Source: SAR324 cluster bacterium
GTDB lineage: Bacteria > SAR324 > NAC60-12
Assembly (NCBI GenBank): GCA_028281495.1
Contig: JANQJU010000082.1
Span: 62,001 to 126,000 of the forward strand
Direction of reading: 5' to 3'
Length of the DNA stretch: 64,000 nucleotides
Under the pieces are notes generated by a model. That model had not been told where the DNA came from. It saw nothing but the letters and a program-made list of their open reading frames with translations, and searched no databases. The position numbers and the translations under genes are program-made. Of this stretch, positions 18,204-29,500 are shown one piece after another; position 1 is the stretch's first letter, and each line of letters starts with the position of its first letter.

Positions 18204-18459
18204 GGCCAAACTCCTTCAATAGTTGGTCAACCTCTTCTTCAGAGTGTCCGTTCACCTTGCCTTCAAAAAATGATTTGGCATCTTGTTGTGCCAATCGATC
18301 CAAGTGCTCTTGATATATCCGATACATCTCTCGAAACTCGGAATAGGGTACCATCGCACATTGAATCTCATTATTTTTGGTCAAGAAAACGGTCTCCTTT
18401 GAAGACGCTAATCCATAAATTTTGGGTTTGGCTTCGGTTATCGAGATAATCGTTTCCAT
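18181..18459 (-). CDS. Antitoxin, Phd/YefM-like
   Basis: A 92-residue protein whose N-terminus, SITEAKPKIYGLASSKETVFLTKNNEIQCAMVPYSEF, follows the Phd/YefM pattern: a small DNA-binding alpha-beta domain with a central strand, then a polar acidic tail that would wrap the toxin. It is translated first and overlaps the toxin start. Such proteins normally repress their own operon. Its position inside a PKS locus could help stabilise the region. Confidence 0.75.
   Translation of the reverse strand: METIISITEAKPKIYGLASSKETVFLTKNNEIQCAMVPYSEFREMYRIYQEHLDRLAQQDAKSFFEGKVNGHSEEEVDQLLKEFGHDSTSAG
18211..18216 (-). promoter_or_regulatory. Ribosome binding site of the toxin inside the antitoxin gene
   Basis: AAGGAG seven nt before the ATG at 18203; located in the antitoxin's last codons, consistent with coupled translation. 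Confidence 0.75.
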
Positions 18460-18500
18460 AGATACCTAGCTATTAAAGTTAAGAAAGTATTCTTCCGTTT

Positions 18501-18506
18501 TGTCAA
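18501..18506 (-). promoter_or_regulatory. Candidate -35 box of the toxin-antitoxin operon
   Basis: A consensus TTGACA reads towards the antitoxin gene about 42 nt upstream of its ATG. The hexamer 17 nt downstream (CTTAAC) matches the -10 consensus at only three positions, so the promoter is tentative. Confidence 0.35.
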
Positions 18507-18547
18507 TCTGCAAGTGTCACAAAAAAATTGTTAAAAATTAAAAGCTT

Positions 18548-18565
18548 GTACCTAAATCAAGGTAC
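18548..18565 (-). terminator. Candidate terminator of the AT operon, or antitoxin operator
   Basis: A perfect inverted repeat GTACCT-(6 nt)-AGGTAC lies downstream of the AT-like gene and is followed in the minus direction by several T-rich runs. The stem is short with half AT pairs, so terminator strength would be modest. It also lies upstream of the antitoxin gene and could instead be a palindromic operator. A weaker TTCCT/AGGAA hairpin is nearby at 18578-18593. Confidence 0.4.
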
Positions 18566-18635
18566 GTTGTTACGGTTCCTCCGTCAAGGAAGCGTTGTGA
18601 AGCAAATGGATTTGCAGCCCCTACGCTACGGTGGG

Positions 18636-19592
18636 TTATGAGAGAAATTGCCGCTTCAATTTTTCAAGCGATTGCAAGTCTTTGCCAAACGGATTGAGGA
18701 CTTCCATATGGCGAGATTTGGAATGGGGAGGGAGGAGGTATTTCACAAAGGTGGCGAGGGATCCACTGGGGCCGACATCGATAAACATGCAATCTTCGTG
18801 TTGCAACAAAATGTGGAGTGTCTTCTCAAAATCGACGGGGTGGCGGATGACCTCCCAAAAATAATCATCATCGATTTCTTGTACGAGTCCACCCAAGGAG
18901 GAGGAAATCATGGGAAGGGTGGGAGAGGCCAAGGAGAGGTGTTGGGAAAGCTGTTTGAAACGAGCTTCGAGCGGGTCCAACAGCGGGGTATGAAACCCAC
19001 ATCGTACCGGCAATTGTTTAAAGAGGATTTTTTGTTGATTCAAGCCGTGTTGTAGGGCTTGGATGTGTTCAGGCAAACCGCTCACCACAAAGTTCTTAGG
19101 AAAGTTCTTTCCAGTCAGCCAGCAATGCTGAAACAGGGTGGGAAACTGCGTCATGATGTCAACCGACTCCAGGATGGCCAACATGCTGGCAGGGGGCGTC
19201 CCTTGCTCGATGAGCTTTGCAAAATCCACCACCCATTCAATTCCATCTTCCAATGCCAGTGCTCCAGAGATCACACAGGCCGTGACCTCTCCCAAGCTGT
19301 ATCCCAACAGGTAATGAGGCTGAATGTCCATTTCCATCAGGATCCGAGTGAGACTGTATTCGATACACAACAAGGCCGGGTTGGTCTGCTCCGTTTTCTC
19401 AAAGGGCAGGCTCCGTTTGTGGGATTCTTGATACAAGATGTCAATCAACGAGGTTTGCAACAGGGGTTGGACGATTTCATCACAATGATCCATCCACAGC
19501 TTGAATCGGGGATGATTTTCGTAAAGCTCCTTCCCCATCTGGTAATATTGGGAACCCTGCCCAGAAAACATAAAAACAATCGGTTGGTCCAT
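18636..19592 (-). CDS. Trans-acting AT-like protein lacking the malonate Arg (acyl hydrolase candidate)
   Basis: A 318-residue protein of the FabD/AT fold: GQGSQ near residue 11, nucleophile Ser in GYSLGE, and catalytic His in GFHTP. The residue 25 positions after the Ser, where malonyl transferases have the Arg that binds the malonate carboxylate, is Phe in this protein (VVDFAKL). Trans-AT loci often carry a second AT homologue, such as PedC of the pederin pathway, that lacks selectivity for malonate and hydrolyses stalled acyl chains from ACPs. That fits here, although transfer of a non-carboxylated acyl group is also possible. It lies 15 nt after the malonyl AT gene with no clear ribosome site, so translational coupling is likely. 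Confidence 0.85.
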   Translation of the reverse strand: MDQPIVFMFSGQGSQYYQMGKELYENHPRFKLWMDHCDEIVQPLLQTSLIDILYQESHKRSLPFEKTEQTNPALLCIEYSLTRILMEMDIQPHYLLGYSLGEVTACVISGALALEDGIEWVVDFAKLIEQGTPPASMLAILESVDIMTQFPTLFQHCWLTGKNFPKNFVVSGLPEHIQALQHGLNQQKILFKQLPVRCGFHTPLLDPLEARFKQLSQHLSLASPTLPMISSSLGGLVQEIDDDYFWEVIRHPVDFEKTLHILLQHEDCMFIDVGPSGSLATFVKYLLPPHSKSRHMEVLNPFGKDLQSLEKLKRQFLS

Positions 19593-19607
19593 AAATCAAA
19601 TCGTAGC

Positions 19608-20795
19608 TTAAAGAGGGGTGATTTCATCCAAGTCAAAATAACCATTGTACCCCTTCATGTAGATGGCTGCGCGATGCCCGAAGAGCACGACCGCCTCTGT
19701 GCGGGTTTGTAAATTGTCATCTTCCATGATCTTGGATTTCACTCGGGTTCCAATCGCATAATGTTGATTCCACTGGCTCACTTTATCTGCGGCTGTGACT
19801 GGCTCGGGGGTGCCCTGAGCAGGGGTTGGATTTCGATGGATGGTGACACCACTCTGAGGCTTGGCATCACTCTGAGGCTTGGCATCACTCTGGGGCTTGA
19901 CATCATTGGGAGAGCTGGGGTCGGTTGTGATGGATTCCAAAACCGATTTGGGCGTCTCCGTTTGTATTTTTTGAACCATCTTGGTCAATACGGTGCCGTG
20001 CCCGACCTCCACAAATTCCATGTCGCCGCAAGCCATCAAATACTGGATACTGGCGGACCATTTCACTGAACTGGTGATCTGTTGGGACAGGTTTTCGATC
20101 ACTGCCTCATTGCGATACGGTCTTGCGGTCACATTGGAGATCACGGGGATCTTCAAATCGGAAAATTCGAATTGCTTCAAGTAGGCCTCAAATTCATTTC
20201 GAGAAGGTTCCATGTATCGTGAATGGAAGGCCCCGCTGGTGTTGAGCGGAATGTATTTCATGTTGCCTTGTTTGAAGAACGCTTGAGCTTGGGTGATTTC
20301 TTCTTTCAAGCCCGAAACCACAATTTGAGAGGGTGTGTTGTAGTTAGCCAAATCGATATGCGTGAACCCATTCTCTTTCAAGATGGTTTCAATTTCTCCT
20401 TGGGTCGTATTCAAGATGGCCGCCATGCCGCCACCGCTGGCGTGACTCATCAGTTCCCCACGTTTTTTGACCAACGCCAAACCCACTTCAAAATCAAAAC
20501 ATTCGGCAGCGAGCAGTGCATTGAACTCGCCCAAGCTGTGCCCTGCCACATAGTCCGGTTTGCTTCCCGTCGAATCGATATGCCGGAAATACGAGAGCGC
20601 GTTCACCACATAAAGGGCGGGCTGTGTGAATTGAGTTTGGCCGAGTTCTCGACGAGGATCTTTCAAGCAGAGTTCCTTGATGGAGTAGCCTAAAATTCGG
20701 TCGGCCTTTTCGATCAATTTTGGAAATTCATCAAATAAGGTGCCTCCCATTCCTTTCGATTGGGAACCCTGACCTGGAAACAAAAATGCTTTCAT
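19608..20795 (-). CDS. Trans-acting malonyl-CoA:ACP acyltransferase with C-terminal extension
   Basis: A 395-residue protein. Residues 1 to about 280 form the AT domain: GQGSQ at the start, nucleophile Ser in GHSLGE, malonate-binding Arg 25 residues later (LVKKRGEL), and His in SGAFHSRYM, a complete malonyl-specific set. A repeat-rich linker follows, then a conserved-looking tail of about 60 residues (WNQHYAIGTRVKSK to the end) seen in stand-alone ATs of other trans-AT pathways. It should load malonyl units onto every ACP of PKS-A, -B and -C, which have no AT domains of their own. The ATG is preceded by GAGGGG. It is first in its operon and diverges from PKS-B, which suggests coordinated expression. 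Confidence 0.95.
   Translation of the reverse strand: MKAFLFPGQGSQSKGMGGTLFDEFPKLIEKADRILGYSIKELCLKDPRRELGQTQFTQPALYVVNALSYFRHIDSTGSKPDYVAGHSLGEFNALLAAECFDFEVGLALVKKRGELMSHASGGGMAAILNTTQGEIETILKENGFTHIDLANYNTPSQIVVSGLKEEITQAQAFFKQGNMKYIPLNTSGAFHSRYMEPSRNEFEAYLKQFEFSDLKIPVISNVTARPYRNEAVIENLSQQITSSVKWSASIQYLMACGDMEFVEVGHGTVLTKMVQKIQTETPKSVLESITTDPSSPNDVKPQSDAKPQSDAKPQSGVTIHRNPTPAQGTPEPVTAADKVSQWNQHYAIGTRVKSKIMEDDNLQTRTEAVVLFGHRAAIYMKGYNGYFDLDEITPL
19851..19904 (-). repeat. 18-nt tandem repeat x3 in AT linker
   Basis: Two exact copies and one with two changes, encoding SDAKPQ repeats between the AT domain and its C-terminal tail. Confidence 0.9.
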
Positions 20796-21029
20796 ATGCC
20801 CCTCTTCAAATGATTCAAATGATTAATGAAATCCTAACACGACATGAATATTTATTTTTTTAATTAATAAAATCAGTGACGAAAAGACTTAACCTAACTC
20901 TAATAGAATTACTTTTTTCTTGCAATTTTGTTAGCTTTTTCTTAACTAGGCTGTTTATGACTACCCCAAACGGCGAAACCTATTTTTGATCAGATGAAAT
21001 CAACTGAAATTTGTTGACAACTGTCGATT
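20796..21029. promoter_or_regulatory. Divergent promoter region between AT operon and PKS-B
   Basis: A 234-nt strongly AT-rich gap between divergently read genes, so it should hold promoters for both. Visible elements are a 9-nt direct repeat (TTCAAATGA twice) just upstream of the AT ribosome site, a run ATTTATTTTTTTAATTAAT near 20849, and a consensus TTGACA at 21014-21019 reading towards PKS-B. The TTGACA overlaps a small palindrome GACA-AC-TGTC but has no good -10 at 17 nt. No ORF or RNA gene is recognised. Confidence 0.55.
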
Positions 21030-21062
21030 TTGTTCCTCAATACGAAAGTCAGAAGCCAGAAG

Positions 21063-23530
21063 ATGCTCACCACTTTGAATAATTATCAACACGGTTATGT
21101 TGCCATTCCAGTTACTCTTGCTTGTATAAAACACGGTGTTTTTAAGCAATTAGATTTTTCGAAGCCTTTGGCTTTTGTGGATTTGGTTCAGGAGTTGAAA
21201 GCGAACAGTGGTCACTTGCGAACTGCCCTCAATTTATTGGAAGCGCTGGGCTGGGTTGCTCGTACCGATTCCGATGCGTACCAGTTGACGGAAGCCTCTA
21301 CCATTCATCAAAAAATCCCACCGGATATCCTGGAATTGCTCTCGTTTCCGATGAATGAATATTTGCACGGTCACCGGAACGATTTGAATCTCCGTAAATG
21401 GATCGCCCTTTCAGAACGAAGATGGGATTTGGAGGATCCCCAAATCGCCGACTTCTTGGATGGTATGTTGGTGATCCCGTTATTGCTCACGCTGCATGCC
21501 AATCAGTGGCTCTCCACGACGAGCGCTCCCTTATTGTCTCAACTCCCATTACTCATTCGGGAAGATGTGTTATCCCTTTTCACTAACATGAAATGGGTGA
21601 CAATTCAGCAAGAGGATCCGGCTTTTACTGATATCGGCAGATTCATCACACAACGGAGTTTGAACACGGCCATTGTTGCTTCGTACCGACCATTGCTTGT
21701 TCGCATCGCTGAGGTGATTTTTGGGGACTGTCACTCGGTATTTCAACGGGATGTCCACGGCAACGAACAGCATATTGATCGCACTTTGAATGTCATCGGC
21801 AGCGGGTTTCAGCACGAGAAGTATTTTGCCGATATGGAAGAAGTCATTCTGTCGTTGTTCAATCAGAAGCCTTATGACGAACAGCCGAAATACATCGTGG
21901 ACATGGGCTGTGGCGACGGCACGCTGCTTCGGCATATCTACCGAATGATTGAGGAGAAGACGTCGCGTGGTGCGGTGCTTCAGCAACATCCAGTTGAGTT
22001 GATCGGCGTCGATTTAAACGAAAAAGCCTTAGCCGAAACAGCACGAACGCTAGAAGGTCTTCGCCATTGTGTGATTCAGGGAGATATTGGAAATCCCGAA
22101 CAAGTGATCCGTGATTTACAAGCGGCCGGAAAGCAGGATATCGAACAGGCTCTGCACATTCGGTCGTTCCTCGATCATGATCGTCCTTACATTCCTCCTG
22201 TGGCCACACCCGATCAAAATTACACAACGTTGCTCCGGAAATCCGTGTATGTGGACCGCGATGGGAACGAACTCCCTGGAAATCTAGCTGCACAAAGCTT
22301 AATCGAACATTTAGGCCGCTGGGCACCGATCATTGCCAAGCACGGGCTGCTGATGTTGGAGGTGCATTGTTTGGAGCCGCAAACGATGCGTTTCCATATC
22401 GAGAAAAACGAGAGTTTGTATTTTGACGCCCTGCACCGATTTTCTCAACAATTGTTGGTGACCGCAGAAACGTTTTTGATGGCCGCTGCGGAAGCCGGAT
22501 TGTTTCCTCATTCGTCTTCTTTCCGGAAGTATCCCAAAACCCTGGCCTTTTCTCGGATCACGCTCACGCATTTGGAGCGTCGTGATTATCGTATCCGCAT
22601 GGTGCGACCCCAAGATTTATCGGCGTTGGTACAGCTAGAAAAGAAAAGTTGGGGACCTCTGGCCGTGTCGCGCACAATCTTGAAAAAACGATGTACTCAG
22701 TATCCGACCGGACAACTGGTGCTGGAACAGGAAGGCCAGCTCATTGGTTGCATTTACTCGCAGCGGATTGAACGGGTGGATGGTTTACGAACGACTCCCA
22801 AAAAGTCGATGGAAACCTTGCACCGTGCCGAAGGCCCGATTGTTCAATTGTTGGGAGTCAGTATTCTGCCGGAGTGGCAAAACCGGAACTGGGGAGACCA
22901 GTTGCTGGAATTCATGCTGCAAAAATGCAGTGTGTTGCCAGGAGTCCAACACGTGACGGGCGTGACACGATGCAAAGATTATCCACGTTATGGGCATCTC
23001 AGCCCAGAAGCTTACATTGCCTTCCGCAATGAACAGGGGAGGCTTGTGGATTCGACCCTCAAATTTCACGAATTGCATGGTGCTCAAATCAAAGAACTGA
23101 TTCCCAACTATTTCCTGAAAAGTGAAAAGAACAACCGGTTTGGCGTTTTGATCGAATACGATTTGGTAACACGCCAACGGAACGAGTTGACCCATGAACG
23201 CAACGAAGCCACTCAGGCACGGAACGAGTTGGCCCATGAACGCAACGAAGCCACTCAGGCACGGAACGAGGTGGCTCCCGAACGAAATGGGGAAAATCCT
23301 GGGGAAAACAGCCGAGCCGTCAAGGCATTTTTGCGAAACAGCATCATCACCATTTTGGGGAAGCCGGGGGAAAGTGCCTTTGCCTTGGATCGCCCTTTGA
23401 TGGAAATGGGGCTGGATTCGGCGGATCTCTTAGAACTCAACGAAACGATTTCGTATGAATATCAGGTCGACTTAGACCCCACTTTCTTTTTCGAACACAA
23501 CACGCCGGGAAAGGTCTTGGCGTATCTCTG
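21063..23530 (+). other. PKS-B loading module: lid/methyltransferase-GNAT-ACP
   Basis: A winged-helix-like segment (GYVAIPVTLACIKHGVF, about 21090-21330) leads into a SAM methyltransferase with motif I VDMGCGDGTLL near 21900 and a block HIRSFLDHDRPYIPP near 22157. That block is as I recall it from the metal-dependent MT1 domains of AprA and GphF. A GNAT-fold domain follows (about 22575-23165), with the acyl-handling block LLGVSILPEWQNRNWG and LKFHELHGAQI. The ACP Ser lies in MGLDSADLL near 23415. In AprA and GphF such cassettes methylate malonyl-ACP and decarboxylate it, giving propionyl or branched starters; the GNAT then acts mainly as a decarboxylase. A propionyl or isobutyryl starter is therefore predicted; plain acetyl is the fallback. 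Confidence 0.8.
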
Positions 23531-26500
23531 TCCACCTCAGAAGAAACAGGCACCCGAACCCGCAGAGTCGTTTCGCCCGGAAGCTTTCCAAGCAAAAAAG
23601 CAAGAGTCCTCATCCAAAGGTCGCACGGGAGCCACTGACGTGGCCATTATTGGCATCGCGTGCCGACTGCCCGGAGGCATCCGAACGTTGGACGGTCTCT
23701 GGGAAGGACTGAAAGCAGGCAAGTCGATGATTCGGGAATTGCCTTCCGGACGTTGGGAATGGCCCCCTGAAATCGATCCACTCCGGCAGCATCGCGGGAT
23801 CGACCAAGGTGGATTCCTGGAAGACATTGCCCGATTTGATGCTCCGTTTTTCCGAATTTCTGCCAAAGAAGCTGAATGCATGGACCCACAGCAACGGATG
23901 TTGTTGGAGCTGAGTTGGCAGACTCTGGAAGATGCAGGATATCCGCCGGATCGTTTTGGCAATACGTCCATGGGGGTGTTCATCGGGGCCAGTGGATCCG
24001 ACTACAATCGTCTGGTGGATCAATCAAACCTGCCGATTGAAGCCTATTTTGGAACGGGCAATTCGATGGCTGTCTTGGCCAACCGCCTTTCTTATTTCTA
24101 TGATTTTTGTGGTCCGAGTTTGTTGGTCGACACCGCCTGTTCCAGTTCATTGGTGGCTTTGCATAAGGCCGTGGAGTCCCTACAATCGGGAGAATCCAGT
24201 CACGCTTTGGTGGGGGCGATTCATTTGATGTGTCATCCAGGCAACAGCATTGCCTATTATAAGGCGGGCATGCTTTCCAAAGACGGCCGATGCCACACGT
24301 TTGATGGAAGAGCGAACGGCTACGTGCGAGGAGAAGGGGCAGGGATGCTTCTGCTGAAACCCCTAGACGCGGCTATTGCGGATCAAGATCAAATTCACGC
24401 CGTGATCAAAGGAACGGGAGTGAATCATGGAGGACGCGCGAGCGGCCTCACCGTCCCGAATCCGACGCAGCAAACGGAACTGTTACGAAAAACCTGGAAA
24501 ACGGCTCATATTCCTCCCGAAACTTTGGGATATATCGAAGCCCACGGAACCGGGACTTCCTTAGGGGATCCGATTGAAATTCAAGGATTGAAAAACGCGC
24601 TCCCTCAAGGGCACTGCGGCTTGGGTTCGATCAAAACCAATCTAGGACATTTGGAAGCTGCCGCCGGAATGGCTGGATTGCTCAAAGTGGTGCTGTGTCT
24701 CAAGCATCAGGAAATTCCTGCCTCGCTGAACTTTGCGGAACTCAACGAGCATATTCAATTAACGGATTCGCCGTTTTATATCGTGGACCGGCACCAGTCT
24801 TGGCCCACTCCGGAAGCGGGAGGGCTGCGTCGTGCCGGAGTCAGCAGTTTTGGATTCGGTGGGGTGAATGCCCATGCGGTGCTGGAAGAGTACCGACCTG
24901 CGGTGGCGGAATCCGTTTTGCCGCTTTCGAAACCAGGCGTGTTTGTGCTTTCGGCACCCACGCAGGAGCGCTTGCAAGACTACGCTCAAAAGATGTTGGA
25001 TTGGTTGATCACCCTCCCCGAAGCTACGTTCCCGCTGGCATCCATCCTCTATGGTTTACAAACGGGCCGACAGGCCATGCCATCCCGATTGGTTTTGTTG
25101 GTGTCTGACCGCCAGGAGTTGCTCCAAAAACTGAAGCATGTTTGTGAGCAAGGCATCCCGGAAGGGAGTCCGACCTTGCCCTCAGAAGTCCGAGAACTCA
25201 CAGAAGAATCTTTGAACACGCGATGGGCTTCCACTCCCCCCGATCCCGATCAATTGGCAGAATTGTGGGCTTCGGGAGTCAACGTGGATTGGTCTCGACT
25301 GTACACTCGTTTGCAACCGCTTCGTATCAGCATGCCCACGTATCCGTTTGCTGAAGAGGCCTATTGGATCCAATCCAAAAACATCCCTTCGCAATCATCC
25401 CAAGGGTCCACCTCCGAGGGCGGCTTACCACAATCATCCCAAGGACCCGCCTCCGAGCGCGGCTTACCACGATTCTCAGAAAGCGAAACCACCGTTGAAA
25501 CCTTGTGCTTCGAAGAGGTGTGGGAAGTCGTGGAACCACACAAGACTCCGGATCCCGCTTCTTTTCAGAAATCCTGGCTTTGCTTCCTGTCGGGTTCGGA
25601 AAATCGAAAAGCTTTTGAACAATCCATTGCCTCGCGATTTCCTCAAACCCAATTGATTTTCATGGACCAGGACACTGTCGTAGACCAGTTCCCCCAGAAC
25701 ATGAGTGAGATCGAGGCGGTCCTGTTTTTAGGGGCTTTGGAAAATCCGGAATGGATTCAGGATCCCACGGCGATTGTGAACTTGCTCCAACCCCTCGCTG
25801 CCGCCCGTTGGCAGGGAACGCATCTAGTCTTGGCCGGACAGTTCGAGACGGGATTGGAACAGTGCCACCTGGAATCGTGGGTCGGCTTTGAACGTTCGTT
25901 GAGGATGGAGTGGCCAAAAACGCGCGTGTCCGTGATCCTTCAAGAAGCCAGCAAGACCGATTGGGAGAATTGGGCCGAGAAGCTCGGGCACTCGTTAGCC
26001 TCGGGCACAAGCCATAGTGTGCTCTATCGGCAAGGGAAACGTCACGAACTCCGTATCCGCCCGATAACACTATCTGGGGGAGCACCAGGCTTTTTGAAAG
26101 ATTCCTCCTCATCGGGAGCGATCCTCATCACAGGAGGCTTGGGAGAGCTAGGGTTTTTGTTTGCCGCGTATCTTGCCCGTTCTCAATCGAAGAATCTTAT
26201 TCTTACGGGCCGTTCCGCTTTAACGTCGAAAAAGCAATCGCGCCTGCGGGAACTGGAGGATTTGGGATGCTCTGTTTTTTATCTACAAGCGGATGTTTGC
26301 GATAAAGCCGCGATGCAGCGTGGATTGGAAACCGCAAAATCACGGTTTGGCAATATCCAAGGGGTGATCCATGCCGCAGGAGTGGAAGGAACGCAAAGCT
26401 TGGTGAAGAAAGACCTCCACGCCTTCCAACAGGTGTTGGCTCCAAAGATTCAAGGCACACAAATCTTGGATGAAATCCTGTCTGAGGAACCGCTGGAGTT

Positions 26501-29500
26501 CCTGTGCTACTTTTCTTCGAGCGCTGCGATTTTGGGTGACTGGGGGTCGTGTGATTATGCCATGGGGAATCGATTCCAAATGGCCTATGCCCGTTACCGA
26601 AATGAACTGCATGCTCACGGAAAACGGTCGGGCAAAGCCACCGTGATCAATTGGCCTTTGTGGAAAGAAGGCGGCATGGGATTTCAAGAAGAATCTCAGG
26701 CTCAGCTATACCTCCAGTCCAGTGGTCAGGAGTGGTTGACCGAAGCAAAGGGGCTTCCTGTGTTCGAACAGTGTTTGGCTCAGGAGCAGACCCAATGTTT
26801 GGTGTTGGTTGGCCAGCCGCATCGAATCAACCGATTCCTCGGTTTACAGGAATCTGCACCCCTCCAAAGGGTGCAAGGGGCCTCGTTCGCTCCAAGTTTA
26901 TCAGAGCACTCAAGCACCGTTTCAACTCTCAACACACCAGACCTCCAACAAGCGGTGGCGGAAGATTTGAAACAGTTGGCCCGTCCCTTTCTTAAAATTC
27001 ATCCCGACGTGCTGGATGAAGAGAGCAATTTAGCCGAGTTGGGATTTGACTCGATCAGCTTATCCGCCTTTGCTGAAGCGCTTTCGAATCATTATGGGTT
27101 GGAAATCACACCTTCAGTGTTTTTCGCCTACCCCACCCTGGTCCAACTCAATGAGTATTTGCTCACGGAACAGGAGGCTCCCATCCAAAAATTCTATTCG
27201 ATGGGGTGGCAAGACGATTCATCGGCCTCCGCCCCGAACACCCTAATTTCGAATCAGAACTCCCAGGTTCCGGATCAGAACACGACGACGTCGTATCAAA
27301 ACTCCAAAACGTCTCGTCAAACCCTTGGAGCGTTTTCACAATCCACGGACATTGCAATCATTGGGATGAGTGGCCGTTTTCCTCAAGCAAACGGGGTGGA
27401 AGAACTCTGGGACATTCTGAAAAGTGGCAAAGAGTGCATCACCGAAATCCCCACAGATCGTTGGGATTGGAAGGCGCATTATGATGCCACCGGAAAGGAT
27501 CGTCACAAGAGCCAATCCAAGTGGGGAGCTTTTGTGGAGGATATGGACCGCTTCGATCCGTTGTTTTTTGCCATTCCGCCTCAAGAAGCGAATGCGATGG
27601 ATCCCCGCCAACGCCTGTTTTTGGAAGAAGCGTGGCATGCCTTTGAAGATGCCGGCTACATGGGAGATCGGATTCATGGAGCCTCCTGTGGGGTGTACGT
27701 GGGGGTGGAAGAAGGAGATTATGGAAAGCATGGGCAAGAAGGATCCATCAATAGCAATCAAAACGCGACCCTGGCAGCACGGATTGCCTACACCTTGGAT
27801 TTGAAAGGTCCCAATTTAGCGTTAACAGCGGCGTGTTCATCGGGGTTGGTGGCGCTCCATCAGGCGTGTTTGGCATTGCGTCAGGGAGATTGCGACATGG
27901 CGTTGGTGGGAGGCGTGAACCTGATGCTTTCGCCGGAAAGCTACGTCAAGTTGGATCAAGCCAATATGCTGTCACCCGGTGGGGCATGTCGTGTGTTTGA
28001 TCGACGAGCGAATGGCATGGTTCCAGGAGAAGCGGTGGCGGCGGTGGTTCTCAAACCGTTGTCTCAGGCGATTGCAGATCGAGATCAGATCCATGCCTGC
28101 ATCCAAGCTACGGGAGTGAATTATGATGGAAAAACCAATGGCATCACAGCCCCCAGTCCGTTGAGTCAAGCCGACTTGTTCACCCGTGTCTATGAGAAAA
28201 ATCAGATCAATCCTGCCGATATCCAATATGTCTTGGCCCACAGTGTGGGTTCCCAACTGGGCGACCCCATTGAGGTCGAAGCCCTCACCACCAGCTTTCG
28301 ACAGTATACGGAGGCTGAGCAGTATTGTGTGCTTGGCTCGGTGAAGCCGTTGATTGGCCACACCTTTGCGGCTTCCGGAGTGGTGAATTTGATCAGCATG
28401 GTGATGGCTCTGAAAGAACAAACCATCCCCGGGTGGTCTTCTGGTGATATTCGGAATCGATACACTCCATTGCACAAGACTCCCTTTCGTTGGGAAGGCG
28501 AAAATCAGCCGTGGCCTCCTCGTGAAGGCCAGCCTCGGTTGGGGGCCATCAGTTCTACCGGGATCAGCGGCACCAATGCCCATGCGGTGATTTCCGAATA
28601 CGTCCCAGATTCAAGCCTTTCTGGCTCACACCTTTCTGGCTCACACCTTCCTGGCTTACACCTTTCTGGCTCACATCTTCCTGATTCAAACTATCTCGAT
28701 TCGGCTCCCCCTGTTTCTTCGATTGTGGTCGTGTCTGCCAAAAATAAAGATCGTTTGCAGGCGTTGGTGCGAAACTTGGTCGAATTCCTGGCCCATCGTC
28801 CTCATGTTTCCTTACCGAATCTGAGTTACACCCTTCAGGTCGGACGCGAGGCAATGACAGAACGTCTCGCTGTGCTCACGGATTCTCGGGAAGACTTGTT
28901 GCACAAGTTACAGGGTTTCTTAGCAGGCAAGGAATCTCAGGAACGCGGCATGTTTTGGGGGAACCACCCTGCCCCTCGATCCGCACACACGCAGGAAATC
29001 GATTGGACCCATCAGTCCCCCGAACAGTTGGCGGCGTTGTGGGTTCAAGGCCGCAAGGTTCCCTGGGCAAGCTTTTGGGATAAGCAATCCGTCCGTATTA
29101 TTTCCCTCCCCACCTACCCGTTTGCCAAACGACGTTGCTGGATCGAGCCGGAAGTGCAAGCAAGTCCAGCCGATTCCTCGCAGGAGGAAAGCAAAGTGGT
29201 GGAGTTGTACAGTCTGTTGGCCCAGGATGGCAGTGAGGATGGAGATTTTTGGGAGGAGTATTTGACTTTCTTTCCTCTGCTTGAAAAACGCCCCGGATTT
29301 TCCATCACTCGGGTGTCGTTGAACCCTCAGCAATTTCCTGAGGACAAGGCCTTGATCCACCAAAAACAAACCGAGCTACGCCAAGTTTTGTTTTGCAAAG
29401 AGGACTTTTCTCGAATTCGCTCCGTGTTTGACTTTGGCTGTGGGCATGGCACCGATGTGATCCAAATTGCGTCTTTGTATCCCCACATCCAAACCCGAGG

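Noticed and set aside
15855..20795. HMG-synthase beta-branching cassette, FMN-type enoyl reductase or phosphopantetheinyl transferase expected in trans-AT loci
   Set aside because: None of the proteins here carries their motifs; such genes may lie outside the window.
21014..21019. TTGACA called as a confident promoter for PKS-B
   Set aside because: No acceptable -10 hexamer at 16-18 nt, and it would leave almost no leader; kept only as a candidate.
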